DNA from: Steinernema hermaphroditum
Lineage: Eukaryota; Nematoda; Chromadorea; Rhabditida; Steinernematidae
Length of the DNA stretch: 64,000 bases
Reading direction: 5' to 3'
Assembly: GCA_030435675.1 (NCBI GenBank)
Contig: CM059624.1
Coordinates: 14,222,769 to 14,286,768 of the forward strand
Numbering within the stretch: the stretch's first letter is position 1; each line of letters begins with the position of its first letter. The notes below the pieces were generated by a model. It saw nothing but the letters and a program-made list of their open reading frames with translations. It did no database searches and was not told where the DNA came from. Below, in pieces: positions 32,938 through 46,073 of the stretch. The translations under genes were made by a program, and so were the position numbers.

Positions 32938-32999
32938 CCTTGTAATGAGCGAATACTTCGCTTGATATCAATAAAGACTTGCTTTCGAATGTCAACTAA

Positions 33000-35900
33000 C
33001 GAAAACTGACGGGATTTCTGTGGGGAGATTCGCTGACTACGGCCAGATGAGAAGCATGGTGTGATGCTGGCTACGGTGTGATACAATCTTTCATTGGTGT
33101 TCCAAACGATCTCTCGGCCCTCTCTGAGTTCCCCCGGGTGAGTCTCTACCGGACTCACCTTCTGGCTTCCCCAGTCCCCGCGCGAACTACATAATGGGAT
33201 CGCCCTCTTGAGCTCCGATATCGCGTCCCAGTGTCGAAGAAAGAAGAGAAACGACGACTACGGTGTGATATTGTTCTTCTTTGCGCTTTTTGTGACGCCT
33301 TGCACGACGAAAGCCGTTGATTAAAGACTCATTGAACTCACAGAATTATGGTCCACATGGATCAGAATACTTCATTAACAGTAGGTGTCATAAGGAATAC
33401 AGCAACATTCGAGGATTTTTAAGTATTCGACAACCCTATACTGTAGTATGCACAACGTCCAATTATTGTTGTATCCCTTGTCATAATCTGCTCCTTTTCA
33501 TATTTTGCTGCATTAATTAGGCAGTTCGTATTTAGTCGCTCACGAATTTCTTAGAACTGTGCACAATTTCCGGGAGGTTTGAAAGGAATTATATGACAAC
33601 AAATGTTGAGAAAAACAAACACGGGACAAAAGCTGATGAACTGGCAGATTAGGTGTTGTTGACAACTTGGCCAAAACGCGCAAGAAGCAAAACGCACGCT
33701 CACCGTTTACGACTTCAAAACTAGACTCAAAACAATGAAAATATGTACTCTTCATGACCGATCAGGAATGCCTTATACGCGTTAGTCGTGCTTACTGGTG
33801 GGTCCTGCAACGGTGTGCCTGATCACCCATGAAGAGTTCATATTTTCACCGTTATGAGTCGCGTTTTTAACAGTGAAACTTAATTGAAGGCGGGTGAGTT
33901 ACGGTGCGTTAGAATCCCCAGATCGGTCTTTATCCAACGCGCCTAATCTCAGCCCGATCCGCATCTTGCACTTGGAAGTCTCCCCTGTAAGAAGGGAATT
34001 CTCAGAGGTACTACTCGCCCATCAGAATCTTCACCCTGTTTAAGAAGTAACAGAGCTTTTAAACCCCTTTATTGTCCTGACGACTGTTTGGAAAATAAAA
34101 ATTGTGAGATCCTAAATTTTGTTTTGTAATCGACAACATGGACGAGGCTACGTTACTCACTCAAGTTCAGCATTTTAAGTCCCCTTTTCCTTTTGCTCTT
34201 ACTAAGGAACTCTGGTTGCCCTGTCATCCCACTCACCTTATAGAAGTCCTCCGATTCTTAAGTCGCGGAAATGGAGCCGTGTAGGTGGACATGGGGGGAA
34301 ATGACGAGCTGCCCATCATTTCGAACGCTTTTCTCTTCTGAAATATTCCATTAGAGAGTGACGAATTCGGAGACGCGATTATCAGAAGGCAATTATGTAA
34401 GTGGCACGTGAGTGGGCTTCCGATTGGAGTTGTCCTTTGTTGGACTACATATTCGAAGTGAATCATATTCGCGCGAAAATCAGACAAATTATTGTAGTTA
34501 TTATCGTGAAAACAAATTATCTTGACGAGGAAGAACAGTGCGTCGCGAAATACGTAATCAAGCCGAACAATAGGCAGGCATGGGGGGAATCGGGTAAATA
34601 GACAAATAGCCAATTTGAGTGGAGATCCCAAAGATCTGAATGTCTGAACTTTGGGCTACTGTAACCAGGCCGAGACGGTGGACTTTTGGACCCATTTCTG
34701 AAAAAGATCCTGTAGCATTTCGACGATAATTACATGCCCGGAAATTAGAGTTCTGGACATGACATAAGGAGTCCCTTTTATTACCATCCGGTGTCACCCT
34801 CAAAGATACGACGGACTAAGGTCCATGCCCCGAAGCCCTAGGGGTGTTTTTTCCAGGAAGCCCCGCAGATATAGTATGTATTTTCGTTCAATTAACCAAC
34901 GATCGAGTGGTTGGAAAACACGATCTCTTATGATATTTGCGGCGGAAGGAACAGGTGGAAGGAAAAGTGCAATAGAATGGAACGAATGGAGGAATTTTCG
35001 CGAAGCTTTCTGTTTTTATAGGGTAAAGGGTCCATAGGAAGACTTGTGATGTCACCTGAGGTTAAGTTCAGAGTGAGATAGCTCGTCGTGACGTAGACAT
35101 AAGCAACTACAACTTAGTTCTATAGAGTCGTCAGAATTGTGGTTTCGGAATGAATGATTAAGGAATCGCTCGTGATTCCAATATAGTCTTCAAGAAGGAT
35201 CACATTGAATTTCAAAAGCGGGAATTGTGACAAGACACTAGCAGTCCACTTCGTCATAGAGCTCGCCAAAAACAGCCGATTATCCTTCTCAAAATACGTA
35301 AGAAGCTGTCGCCACGCGGGATTCCTTTGTGTATACGACTTCCAGCCTTCTACTGTGACTTTCGTAACTGCCTTTCTAAGCATCAGGGACATCGCACCAG
35401 GACATCTTACAACTACATAGAACAAAATCAGCCATGAAATATAGCTTACAAGGAGAGGTCCCAAACTGTCCGGGGGGTGAAAGGCTGAAATCTGGCATGG
35501 AGGATATCATGCCAGAGTGTAGCAGAACCTGATAGGTTTCATCGGTGAATGGCGGGTTCAAAGCTATAGTTCATGGTGGATTTTGTCCTAGGCACAAAAG
35601 GTACAGTTTGGGGACTCCTCTTGTTAGTAACCTCGCAATGAACGATGGCGCGAACTCGCAAGTTTCAACAAGAACAACGCGTGATCTTCCGACATAGTAC
35701 ACACTGGAATCCAAGTCCAAAAACAGAAAGAGAATGATGTCCGCAGTGATATCCAGAAGCAAGATAAATCCGAACGAGTAACAACTGTTTACTAGCGTTG
35801 GAGACCAACAATAGACCAACGAACTACACAAAAAAACGACTACTCAACCTAACGAAATCTGCACCTCCGACTGTTTGTAGCGTCTTGTGTCGTCCAGAAG

Positions 35901-36190
35901 GTGTTCTAGAAATCCGAAAGAGGGAAGGCAAGGACCGAGGGGCAGCTATCCGGCAGTCAGATGCGCAGGACCATTCGCATCTGCCGGCGGGTCCTGACAC
36001 TAGTTGAGTAAATTCCTACTATAACAGGGCATAGATGAACAGAAGCTACCCCCGGATGGAACGATCTTCAACCAACCTGACTAACTGATTTTTTATATCT
36101 TTAACTACCAACATCAACGGCCGAGAACGACCGCTCACTTAACTCATTTCAGAGAGAGCGAACGGACTACCCGACCTATTAGGAATTGGG
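33000..36190. other. Intergenic, no gene seen
   Basis: Frames of up to 130 codons exist on both strands, without signal peptides, splice-consistent partners or motifs. The minus-strand frame 35464-35120 has one hydrophobic stretch (WLILFYVVV) but no ATG start before it. Confidence 0.35.
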
Positions 36191-36204
36191 TAGAATTTCA
36201 GGAC

Positions 36205-36590
36205 GATGGTGTTATTATTGTTGCTTTCCATTCAACTACATCCACCCAGTCTATTGAGGACAGCCCAAAACATGTCCTTTGAGCTGTCTAGACACTTCCA
36301 CGAAACCCTATACATACAGTACACGTCATCTTATTTGTACATGGTACGACAAAAAAAATCCACCACAAAAAGAAGGTATGTGACGTTACTGTCTATTCGG
36401 TAAGCAAATGCTGACGACAATTGTGATCATTTTCTCAAATAGACTTCTTCTTCCCCTCTTGAGATTCCGAGCGATTTGGCACTTCTTGAACAAAGGATTG
36501 TGGCAGTTCAGACATGTGACATGTGCGAAATCGGTCGGTTTTTCAGTGCTCCCCACCGCTTCACATTCATTCAAACCGCAAAATAACTGT
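36205..36590 (+). CDS. Possible small two-exon gene
   Basis: An acceptor TTTCAG is followed closely by ATG and MVLLLLLSIQLHPPSLLRTA, a signal-like start. A donor GTATGT occurs at about 36375 and an acceptor CAAATAG at 36442. The most protein-like frame after the acceptor (IPSDLALLEQRIVAVQTCDM and on) is out of phase with the first exon by this join. Either the join is wrong or the gene is not real. Confidence 0.25.
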
Positions 36591-36649
36591 CTTTGTCTGC
36601 GACGTTTGCCTTATGGACAGACATCGAAGTCTCTGCATTAAAGGGTGAA

Positions 36650-38120
36650 TCTTCCTGCCTCCAACAAATCTAGCACAAAGTGACCTATGGGGGGAATCTT
36701 CTTTGTAAATCTGGCACATTTTTAGTGGTAAGTGCCCACGATAAACTTGGTCCGTTGGTCGTCTACGTTGTCAGCGCATAAGCGCAAGTCATTCTCTCGT
36801 CGTCTAGCTCGGTGAGTACCGTCAACCATAATGCACGTCGATTCCGGTGGCTACAAGTTGGCCCTCATGTTGAAAATAACGGTTGTTCTATGCCGGTGGC
36901 AATTAACAAAATTCCTACTTCTTCTTGTCTAATGTGGGACCACAATTATACGATAATCTAAGCACAAGCTAGGGGAGATTGCAACCGAAGAGAGCGCGGA
37001 CGGTGGCAGGCATGGAGCTGTGGGATAAATGCATCCAATTTTCTCTCGCAGTCTGGCTTGGTCACCCAGCTCGGCTCAGTTGGCATCTCTATAGCAAGAT
37101 ACTTCGGGAAGTTGAACACAAGTCACATCAGTGAGTATCCGAAAGCAGCTGCCATTGTTAAGATGCTTGTCCTTTAAACTATTTCAAGCATAGAGCTCGG
37201 TTCCTAGGTGCACCGATTCTTTGTCTCTTACTCGAGAAGTTCAGTGTGAAACTCGAAAATAACTCCTAGTGCACAGATCTCTGATTAATTTGCACTTTTG
37301 TGCGAATTACGCATAGAACCGCTTGTTTATCGGTTGTAATTTTTCACGCGCTTTTCTAAATTGCTTTCTCAAAAAGTATTTATTGTCGTCGAAAACAATA
37401 CACATGGACTTTGAAGGTTCTCGTCTCAAATTAAATTAAAGCTAGGGTATGTGTACGATAGAAATAGGAGTATACGTACAGCAGATTTACAACAAGCGAA
37501 GCTCAGATGGCAAACAAACGGTTTACGTAAGTTTTCAGTGTGACTTTCTGGAATATTCGAGAATGCTGTTTTGTTTCAAAACTGGCCCTTGTTTTAAAAT
37601 TTTGATCTGTTCTTTCACATTCAGCATCGCCTATATCTGTCGGTCCATCCATTTATTTTCCCATTTCAGGAGCAACGAAATCACTGGAAAATATCCAGCT
37701 ACTCTCAAAGGCCGCTCAAAGCTACTCTCTACCAGCTGGAATGTGAACACCATATCCTCGAGTCCGCTGTATGATAATTGGCAACAACAGTTCCGCCCTT
37801 TTCGAGCACATTTCAAGGTGCATTGTAAGCTCTCAAAGATGAAATCTGTTGATGAATTGGGAAAGCTGGCGGTGTCTACAGGAGTGCCGGTATTCGAAAT
37901 TGCAATCGTAATAAATTTGCCGTTAGCTCAACTCAAAAGCTCCAAACGCCAAACGGTCATTCAGTTTTGCATCCCCATTTGAAAGATCCTGATGAATTCG
38001 CCATGGGACAACATTGATCCGCAATTGGCAACGCCACTGACAGTCTTTCTTTTAGGTATTTTCCAGAACACATTTTGGTACAATAATAGTGACTCCGTTA
38101 CCGCTTGATGTATGGTTTTC
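36650..38120. other. Intergenic with isolated exon-like pieces
   Basis: 37052-37127 (SGLVTQLGSVGISIARYFGK and on) sits between a TCTCGCAG acceptor and a GTGAGT donor. 37671-37818 lies between TTTCAG and a possible donor. I could not chain them into a gene. Confidence 0.25.
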
Positions 38121-38122
38121 AA

Positions 38123-38240
38123 GGATAGAGATAAGCATCGGCTCAGCCGTATATACCTATCAGGCCAGCCGTCGCAAACTCATCCGTGAGCTGATTGACG
38201 GCTGATGGACTGGCTGAACGGCTAACCGATCCTATCCAAG
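38123..38240. mobile_element. MITE-like unit with terminal inverted repeats
   Basis: Starts GGATAGAGATAAGCATCGGC and TCAGCCG, and ends CGGCTAACCGATCCTATCC. The ends are inverted copies with a few changes. A related copy is at 20490-20785. Too short to code for anything. Confidence 0.5.
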
Positions 38241-39091
38241 TCCGTCTCTGCTCAGGGCTACTCTACTCTAGTCTGAAGTGTGCAGGAGATGCACCCTAAG
38301 AGTGAAAGTATACTCTTTCGCTGTTCGTCTGATCTTCGTCCCATCTTTCCGAACGGTTGCAGCGAAAGAGCTGTACATAAACTATTTGAATTGTCAAATG
38401 TTGTCTTTCGTCGGTTAACTCATGGGGATCACTGGTATCAAGGTACTATACCTGGAGGATTATATCAGGATTATTAAGGAACAGGATCATCTTGAAAGTG
38501 TTTGTCAAATCTCGATCCCAGTAAAACGGAAAACAAAATTTAATCATCACAGAAATGGGTCCATAAGTTTATGACCTAGAAATTACCTCATTATATGACA
38601 AAAAAAAACCAGAAACCATACGTGCCAAAAGTCACCTTCGCACCCAAGCCGGCGTACAAACTCCATCGGCCCTTCGCGGGAACTCAATAACACCCCCGGC
38701 TGGGTGGAAACGACCTCTTGAAGTCACGCAAACGGCCCCGATCGCCGATGGCGGCGTTGTTATAGAAACGTCGTCTTACATCACTCATTTAATTAGTAGA
38801 TTTCCAGGCGAACGGCGTGGGCTTCGGAAGCCGACGAGCGGAAGGAGGCAAATATGAAAACGAGATATCACAGAAGGAAAAGAAACGGTGCGAAAACATG
38901 TTTTCGAGGCACCAAAGTAATTGCATGAAAAGCAAAGGGACATGCGAAACCGGGTTCCATAACAGATCTTCGATATCCATCTATAGAATTGGACCCTATC
39001 AAGTGTACTTAATAAGACAGAGTTCGCCACTTCCCGAATATGTCTTTTGTTGGTCAAGCGTATCAAATGGATTCAGCCTAGTTAACTGAAG

Positions 39092-39478
39092 AAATACTGG
39101 CCGATATCTCTACGTGATCTTATAAGGTTTACGAGGTTATCTTCTCGTATCAGTGGCGAACACCTAGTGAGACGTCTCATAGATGCACCAATTGATCTTC
39201 TTCTGGCTTCAACCGGAGATTATATCCGAGAAGGGATACCAGAGGTCCCACCAGTGTGCATCGAAGAGCTGACTTCCATAGAGGCACAGGCGGTGAAACA
39301 TAGCGGACGGAACAGTAACCGTCATCTGCAGTATTTCATCTTCGGGATCTCCATGTCATTTTATTTGAGTTCAGATCACAGTGTTGCTTCGAGAAATGCC
39401 TATTTGTTCAGATTTCCAGCAAAGAACATAAGGACAAAGAGCATTTTCAAAGTCAACTCACAGCACATTATTCAGTAA
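39092..39478 (+). CDS. Possible terminal exon upstream of the tRNA
   Basis: After a possible acceptor (ACTGAAG) the frame runs YWPISLRDLIRFTRLSSRIS, then HLVRRLIDAPIDLLLASTGD and REGIPEVPPVCIEEL, to a stop at 39478. The first part loosely resembles a SOCS-box (SLxxLCR.. then a leucine-rich end), but the match is weak. No upstream exon was found. It ends 35 bp before the tRNA gene. Confidence 0.3.
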   Translation, partial: KYWPISLRDLIRFTRLSSRISGEHLVRRLIDAPIDLLLASTGDYIREGIPEVPPVCIEELTSIEAQAVKHSGRNSNRHLQYFIFGISMSFYLSSDHSVASRNAYLFRFPAKNIRTKSIFKVNSQHIIQ

Positions 39479-39513
39479 CCAACCTCTATACAATGCTCTC
39501 TCTTCAATAACGT

Positions 39514-39595
39514 GATCAGGTGGCCGAGTGGTTAAGGCGATGGACTGCTAATCCATTGGGGTTTCCCCGCGTGAGTTCGAATCTCATCCTGATCG
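39514..39595 (+). tRNA. tRNA-Ser (anticodon GCT), copy 1
   Basis: 82 nt. Acceptor stem GATCAGG pairs perfectly with CCTGATC. The anticodon stem-loop is ATGGACTGCTAATCCAT with GCT at 39547-39549. It has the long variable arm typical of serine tRNAs (TGGGGTTTCCCCG), a GAGTTCGAATCTC T-arm and a G discriminator. A T6 Pol III terminator starts at 39599. Confidence 0.95.
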
Positions 39596-39963
39596 AAATT
39601 TTTTCTCTTCATTTTCGTAAACGATTTGGCATTTTTCGCCTTTTACCGACCGTCAAAATGTAATAAAATGTGCAATGCTTGAAAAACAATCTCGAAAATC
39701 GTTTGCCTTTGTGGACCACCATGAATTAACTGTTTAAGGGTTCGCATACGTGCCCGAAAAACACAGCCAAAATGTTGCGTGCGGCATCAAAATATGTCAG
39801 GTACGAATTTCAACGACACACACGCACTTCCTCCATTCGAACATCAAACATGTGATCACACGTGAAAACATCGCAGACCACTCCGTAGCGTTGAAATCGT
39901 TCGTTGCAATCGATTGATAAGTGTCGATGTCGAGTACAACCCTAAGTGAATTAGTTGATCGCG

Positions 39964-41262
39964 ATGGTCTGGAAAGTGTGTGTGATTGGAGCGGGAATCA
40001 ACGGTATTGCCGTGGCCAGGGAGCTGCAGAAGCGTTATGGAAGCGATATTGAGGTAACTATCCCAATCCCTTAACCCTATCCCTGTCCCTTGACCGTTTC
40101 GGTTCAGGTCACCATCGTGACCGACAAGAAGACGCCCAACACCACGAGCGATGTAGCAGCCGGTCTGTGGATGCCTCATCTAGTCGACGGAAAGAATGCT
40201 GATCTTCTAAAGTATGCTTGTCTTTACACACCCTAATTTTCACTAATTTTTATTTAGAAAATGGGCGAGGGAAACATTCGAGCATATCGCCCATTTGGAG
40301 CGTGACTCTCCCGATTCAGGAGCATTCATGTGCTCGGGCTATGTTTTTGACAACGAGCCGTCACCTCCAGATTTTGACGAATCGATCTACCACACCTTCA
40401 AGACCCTCACAAAGCAGGAAATCGAACAACTCGGCTTTTCTCACTTCAACTATGGAAACTTCTACACCACCTACTTTCTGGAACCTTCGATCTACTTGCG
40501 AAAACTTATGAGGGAGTTCGCGGCCGAAGGAGGAAAGATTCTAGAGAAGAAACTGGAAACAGTGGACGATCTGGCTCCTGAGGATTACGATTTAATCGTC
40601 AACTGCTCCGGCTTGGGTTCAAGGCAGCTCTTTGGCGACGAAGAGATCATTCCAATTCGAGGCCACGTGATTCGCGCCAAGTGTCCCAGCATGAAGCACT
40701 TCTATATTTTTGAAAACCAGTTCCACTGTTTCCCAAAGTGAGTTTTCTACTTAGGTTAAGCCATACATAAAGCTAGATGGGCAACTAGAATGAGGAGGGA
40801 TCATGGAAATCCTACCTTTTCAATTCTTGCATGATATTTTTGCAGTTCGGATACCGTAGTCCTTGGAGGAACGGCGCACAAGGGTGACTATGACCTTTCC
40901 ATCAGACCTGCCGACACTCAGCTGATCTTGAACACCGTCCAGAAGCGGCTTCCTCAACTAAGGGTACGTCGACTGTAGTGGGCTCTTCTTATGGATATAG
41001 CTTCTAGGGGGTCGAGATTATCCAAGAACGGGTGGGACTTCGTCCTTCCCGTAAAAACATTCGCTTGGAAACCGATCAGTTCTTGACAAGAACGGGAAAA
41101 ATGGTAGGGCGATGACTATCTTCCCTGATAATAAGACTGTTTCAGGTACCCATTGTGCATAACTACGGTCACGGTGGATCAGGAATCACTTTGTTTTATG
41201 GCTGCGCCAAGGCGGCTGCTGATTTCGTTGAAGTTGAACTGAAAGAAAAGTCTAAGATTTGA
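39964..41262 (+). CDS. D-aspartate/D-amino-acid oxidase (FAD-dependent)
   Basis: Six exons: 39964-40053, 40108-40211, 40258-40737, 40846-40963, 41008-41103 and 41146-41262, giving 334 residues, the usual length of the family. Introns are 42-108 bp. The N-terminus [19 protein letters not shown] is the FAD-binding GxGxxG fold. [13 protein letters not shown] follows the second FAD contact. [12 protein letters not shown] carries the substrate-carboxylate Arg, and [12 protein letters not shown] is the family signature. The enzyme oxidatively deaminates D-amino acids, producing hydrogen peroxide, normally in peroxisomes. The C-terminus SKI is a variant peroxisomal signal. Nematode DDO enzymes often read GLRPSRK, so D-aspartate oxidase is likelier than DAO. 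The gene lies between two inverted tRNA-Ser genes. Confidence 0.92.
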
Positions 41263-41605
41263 TGTGGTTAACGGATAAATGATTTGTAAGGGAACATTCC
41301 GTAGTATAAGATTCCGATCGCGCTCAGACCTTGCGGATTGGTAGGTCTATATGTAACAAGTAATTACAAAAAATATCAGTTGCCCATGCGGGACCATGTG
41401 CGATGAATGCTTAAAATAAACTCAAAACTCGATTCACCGCTGTCAACTGCAATTTTGAACATTAACAGCATTTCCTGCACATCGGCGTTTTACAGCTGAC
41501 CGGGTGTAGTAACAGCAAACTACTACAGGTTCCCAATGCGGAACAACCTGAGCAAAGGAAAAAGAAAGGATTAATTATCGTCATGTTGACCAAAGGAAAA
41601 AGTTT

Positions 41606-41687
41606 CGATCAGGATGAGATTCGAACTCACGCGGGGAAACCCCAATGGATTAGCAGTCCATCGCCTTAACCACTCGGCCACCTGATC
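41606..41687 (-). tRNA. tRNA-Ser (anticodon GCT), copy 2
   Basis: The same 82-nt tRNA as at 39514, on the opposite strand, with no differences seen. Its 5' flank (41688-41721 read on the minus strand) is identical to the 34 bp before copy 1, so the copy was duplicated with its upstream sequence. Confidence 0.95.
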
Positions 41688-41724
41688 ACGTTATTGAAGA
41701 GAGAGCATTGTATAGAGGTTGATT

Positions 41725-41862
41725 GCTCCATGCTCTTGATTGTATCGGGTCAGTCAGGAATCGAAATGAAATGTCTTCGCCGCTAGCTGTTCCGCTCCAT
41801 GCTCTTGATTGTATCGGGTCAGTCAGGAATCGAAACGAAATGTCTTCGCCGCTAGCTGTTCC
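41725..41862 (+). repeat. 69-bp tandem duplication
   Basis: 41725-41793 and 41794-41862 are the same 69-bp sequence (starts GCTCCATGCTCTTGATTG) with one substitution seen (AATGAA/AACGAA). It lies directly upstream of tRNA copy 2. Confidence 0.85.
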
Positions 41863-42353
41863 GAAGGTGGCGTTCCACTTCACCCGATGTGATACACCGG
41901 TTTGATGAAAGAAAAACCTATATTATTTCTTATTCGAACGAGATTATATGCATCAGTACGGGATTAGCCAATGAAATCTGATTTCTACAATCATCCTTGC
42001 GCGAACACAGCTTGCTTTACACAGAAATTAATGCGCCAATTAAGTTCTATCGGTTGGTGGACGAGTCATCCTGATCGACGCGTAACATCTTTGACCGTTT
42101 CCATGTAAACACCTCGTGTTTATGCTAAGTTGGTGCCTAAAAATCTTATTCACAGCGTGTAGTGGTACATCCAAGCGAGCCGATACGTTGCTGTGATCGG
42201 TGAATTGCCGTCATGCCTTTTCAGCGCCTGTTGACGTATTCTATCTTCAAGCTCCTTTGATAAGGGCATGGTTTTCCAAAATATTTATTCCTGAGGTAAA
42301 TGGACAAACAAATAATAATAAGTAACGTCTTTATAAGTCATCATCTTAGTTCT

Positions 42354-45014
42354 TCATTTACTCAAAAGCGCCCTCTTGTATTTCTGAAGTTCGTTCTGTG
42401 TCTGTGTCCAAATTTTCTGACAACAGGTGCGATTCGGCGCGTATCCCTCCAGGGACGGCAGATTCGACGAGAACACACGCGAAAGGGAAGTGCTTTTATC
42501 GCGCACGCTGCAACATTTCTACTGAGAATGGAGTTTGGCGGAATTTATTACCTTCTGTTAGTCCACGACTTTGATGACTTCCCAGAACGGGGCTGTGGAA
42601 GGCGGCCGGCGATCGCATCTGAAAAGATTTATGGATGGTAGGTGACGTAGATGGACAGGTGATTGACGAATTCGGTGAATGAGAGCATTTGTCGTAAACA
42701 AACTTATTTGCTTTGTTTTTAATGAGATAGCAGAAAAAAACGCTTTTGTCGCTTGAAAACAAGGGTTAATGGATGTGGCCGATGAACAGGAATGAACGAG
42801 ATGATGTGAAAAAGTCGTTTAAAACATGATTTAATGAGCGAGATGGCGCAGTTCTTCAGTGATCCCTTACTCATAGAAAATCACATCGATTTCACTGAAG
42901 ATGTTCGCCAATCGATTGAACAAGCTTCTAATCTACTGAGGAGCAAAGATGTCATTCCCGTATTTGAATAGCCTGCAGTCATGATGGCCTGACAAAAATT
43001 GAGATATCACTGAAGTAAGCTGAAGCTGAGCCATTCGAGCTACTTGCCCCAGAGCCGAATGTCAAACAGCTCCAACATTTGGAACTGATTGGGACTGTCC
43101 GTCATGAGCGATACGAAGAAAGCGCAGAGAAACTTTCACCCAGTTTTCTGTGATCGTCTGCTAAGTCCGTCAAGCAGGAGCCAACCCGATATTTGAATTC
43201 GGCGTCAACCCATCTCCGGCTCCATCTGCTTTAGTGATTTCAGATATATCGCTACCCTTGGAACGGGAAAGGCGATTGCTCTATAGCTCAGAGAGGTCAT
43301 GTCAACAAGAAAAGGTTTTACCAACTGGCTTCGATAATACACGGTCCAAAGTGGTTGGAATCAGATACGCCGACTGGCTAAGAGCCGATGAATGCCGACT
43401 TTTGATTTTTCTTTATTTCACGATTCTCTGTTCAGGCTCATCTGGTATCTCTGGTTGGAATTTTTGAATTCTCCGGTTGAGTCTTTTCTGGAGTAGAAAG
43501 AGAATTTAGTGACTATCCATTTCGAGACTAGAAACCTTTCATACTTTGACATTACTCACGAATCAGGCCAGTGCATATTGTACAATTCATTCCACATATG
43601 ACTTTGCCCAATACTTGTACTTTAGAGGAACACATTAGGGTTCTCGAGCATGCGAGAAAAACCTTATTAGCTCCTTCAAGCAGGACTTCACGTACTCATG
43701 TTTATCTTGATTTCAGTCCAAAGTATGGGATAATGAGCCGGTTTAGCCGGTTTTCAAAAGTCTTCATGCCATTCAATTATTCCATACAATAACTTTTAGC
43801 TTCTTGAACAAAGAACTGACTATAGCATTCATGTAGAGAACCTTTGGAATCATGAAAAACATAAGTCCACAATCACTAAATGTTTCATAAAATCATCGAA
43901 AACAGCTAAAATTAAACCTGGCAAAAAGAGGGTGTCACCCTTTTTCAAAAACGAGTGAGATTTTTATAGGGGAAAACAACATTAAAACCGAATAGATCCC
44001 GTCACTCCTTCCGATTGAATGAACTCAGGGTTGAGGCTCTGCTACAAAAACATAAGTTCACTGAACATTAAACGGTTTATCAAATCATAAATTAAAGCTC
44101 GAAAACAGAAGGTGTTGCCCTTCATGAAAAGCAAATTGGATTTCGACAGGACAGAACCATCATTAGAAGAAGCTCGATCTTGATGAGACCTTCGTTTCAG
44201 AGCAAGTGAACCCAAACTGGGAATCTGACTATCTCATGCTATGAAAATGCATCCCAGATTCATAGATTTTAGCTTATAAATTTGGCTTTTCCACTGCCTT
44301 GATGAATGAAGCTACCGTATTCTAAGGACAAATAAACGTATCGCACAAATTTCTCTTAGGATACGATTCCTTCTTGTCAAGATACCTCAGAGTCCTCGAT
44401 CCTTCCCTAAGCACCTGAACTCCCACGTCATGGTCAATCTCACGAACTCATATTTATTTTGATCGCACCGTAGAATTACTGAATTCGATATTAAGGGCAA
44501 CACCTCCGAAACAGGTGTTTCACTTGCCTCAGGGCACAGATTTCGTTCCGCGAATAGAACTGACGGCCATTAAATTTGCCCTATCCGAGGGCACGAATTG
44601 CACATGTCCTTAATTTATGGACGTCGTTGTCCTCTGGACATGTCCTCAATCAATTAGCCGCAGACTCTAATTTCTTTACGTCAATGTACTCAGTGCGAAA
44701 ATCTTAAAATTAAAGGTGTTAAATCTAGATGAAGCTCAGCTTTCTAGAGAGCAGATCGAAGGTGCTTACCTTGGATGGTGTACTCGACCACGTCAGAATC
44801 GATTGAGTTCGATCGCTTAAGAGGAAGCGGCATTCTTTGGCCCATCGCGAAGGTCTGATTAAGTGGGGACTTCTCCTGTTCCGCAAGAAGATTTCTGGCT
44901 GGATAACTAAAAGAAGCAGGCTGTCTAGGAAGCATAAATTTTGACCTACCTGACACTGGCACGATGCGGGATGATCGGGGTCAAGGAGCAGGACGTTTTC
45001 TTGCCTTGAGTCAT
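42354..45014 (-). CDS. Unrecognised basic Ser-rich protein, paralog B (four exons)
   Basis: Minus-strand exons are 45014-44950, 44906-44770, 42618-42552 and 42507-42354. Introns are 43, 2,151 and 44 bp, with phases 2, 1 and 2 as in paralog A. The product has 140 residues. It begins MTQGKKTSCSLTPIIPHRAS, continues ARNLLAEQEKSPLNQTFAMG, then RSNSIDSDVVEYTIQDAIAG and LPQPRSGKSSKSWTNRS, and ends CCQKIWTQTQNELQKYKRAL with LSK. Read without splicing, the exon 3/4 region shows two stops that fall away in this join, so the gene appears intact. A TTCCCTTCAG acceptor is 18 bp before the ATG. The GAGAAG microsatellite lies only about 190 bp upstream. Confidence 0.75.
42840..44700. other. Inside large intron 2 of paralog B; no other gene seen
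   Basis: AT-rich, with short frames only. Near-repeats such as AACATAAGTYCAC (about 43858 and 44049) and TTCATAAAATCAT/ATCAAATCATA hint at an old internal duplication. Confidence 0.3.
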
Positions 45015-45196
45015 TTTCTGACGTGAGCGGATCTGAAGGGAACAAGCGAAACTACTGGTGGAGCGGCACATGCCAAAGGAACGCCCCTTGGCAACGTTAG
45101 GGGCGGGTTTAGAGCGCGCCTAAGGGGTGGAAATGCGAAAGAGATGAACGATCAAAACAAAGAGAGAATAAGAAGAAGCACCTGGAGCAATGGAAA

Positions 45197-45671
<475 letters not shown>

Positions 45672-46073
45672 GCCATCCAATCTCTCAAATCATAGAACCA
45701 ACCTTCAGAAAGCTTATTAAATGAGAACAAATCCCCGTTCATCCACCGAGGAGATCTACAAACTCGCAGCCTGCAGATCACAATTTACCATCAAAAACCC
45801 GCCCTTAAGTACAACCTGTTGGCGCAAAAGTAACTCATAACCATTTATCCTAACTACCCTCATAACTTCGCCTAAAACCTCCAACTTTTAATTAGCCGAT
45901 TTCCGCGCGAAAACATGTTTTCCTCGGGTTTCCGAGGGATGAAAATATACCGAACCGGAAGGAAAGCGCCACATTCTGAGTGAATAAGACTTATGACGAC
46001 TAAACACCAGTGCTCAAGGGAAAACGGTTCTAAGGTTTCAGATGATTAAGTTCTCCGAAGAGATTAGGGCTTC

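Noticed and set aside
41686..41883. Minus-strand frame with an internal 23-residue repeat
   Set aside because: Caused by the 69-bp tandem duplication (a multiple of three) next to the tRNA. There is no start context.
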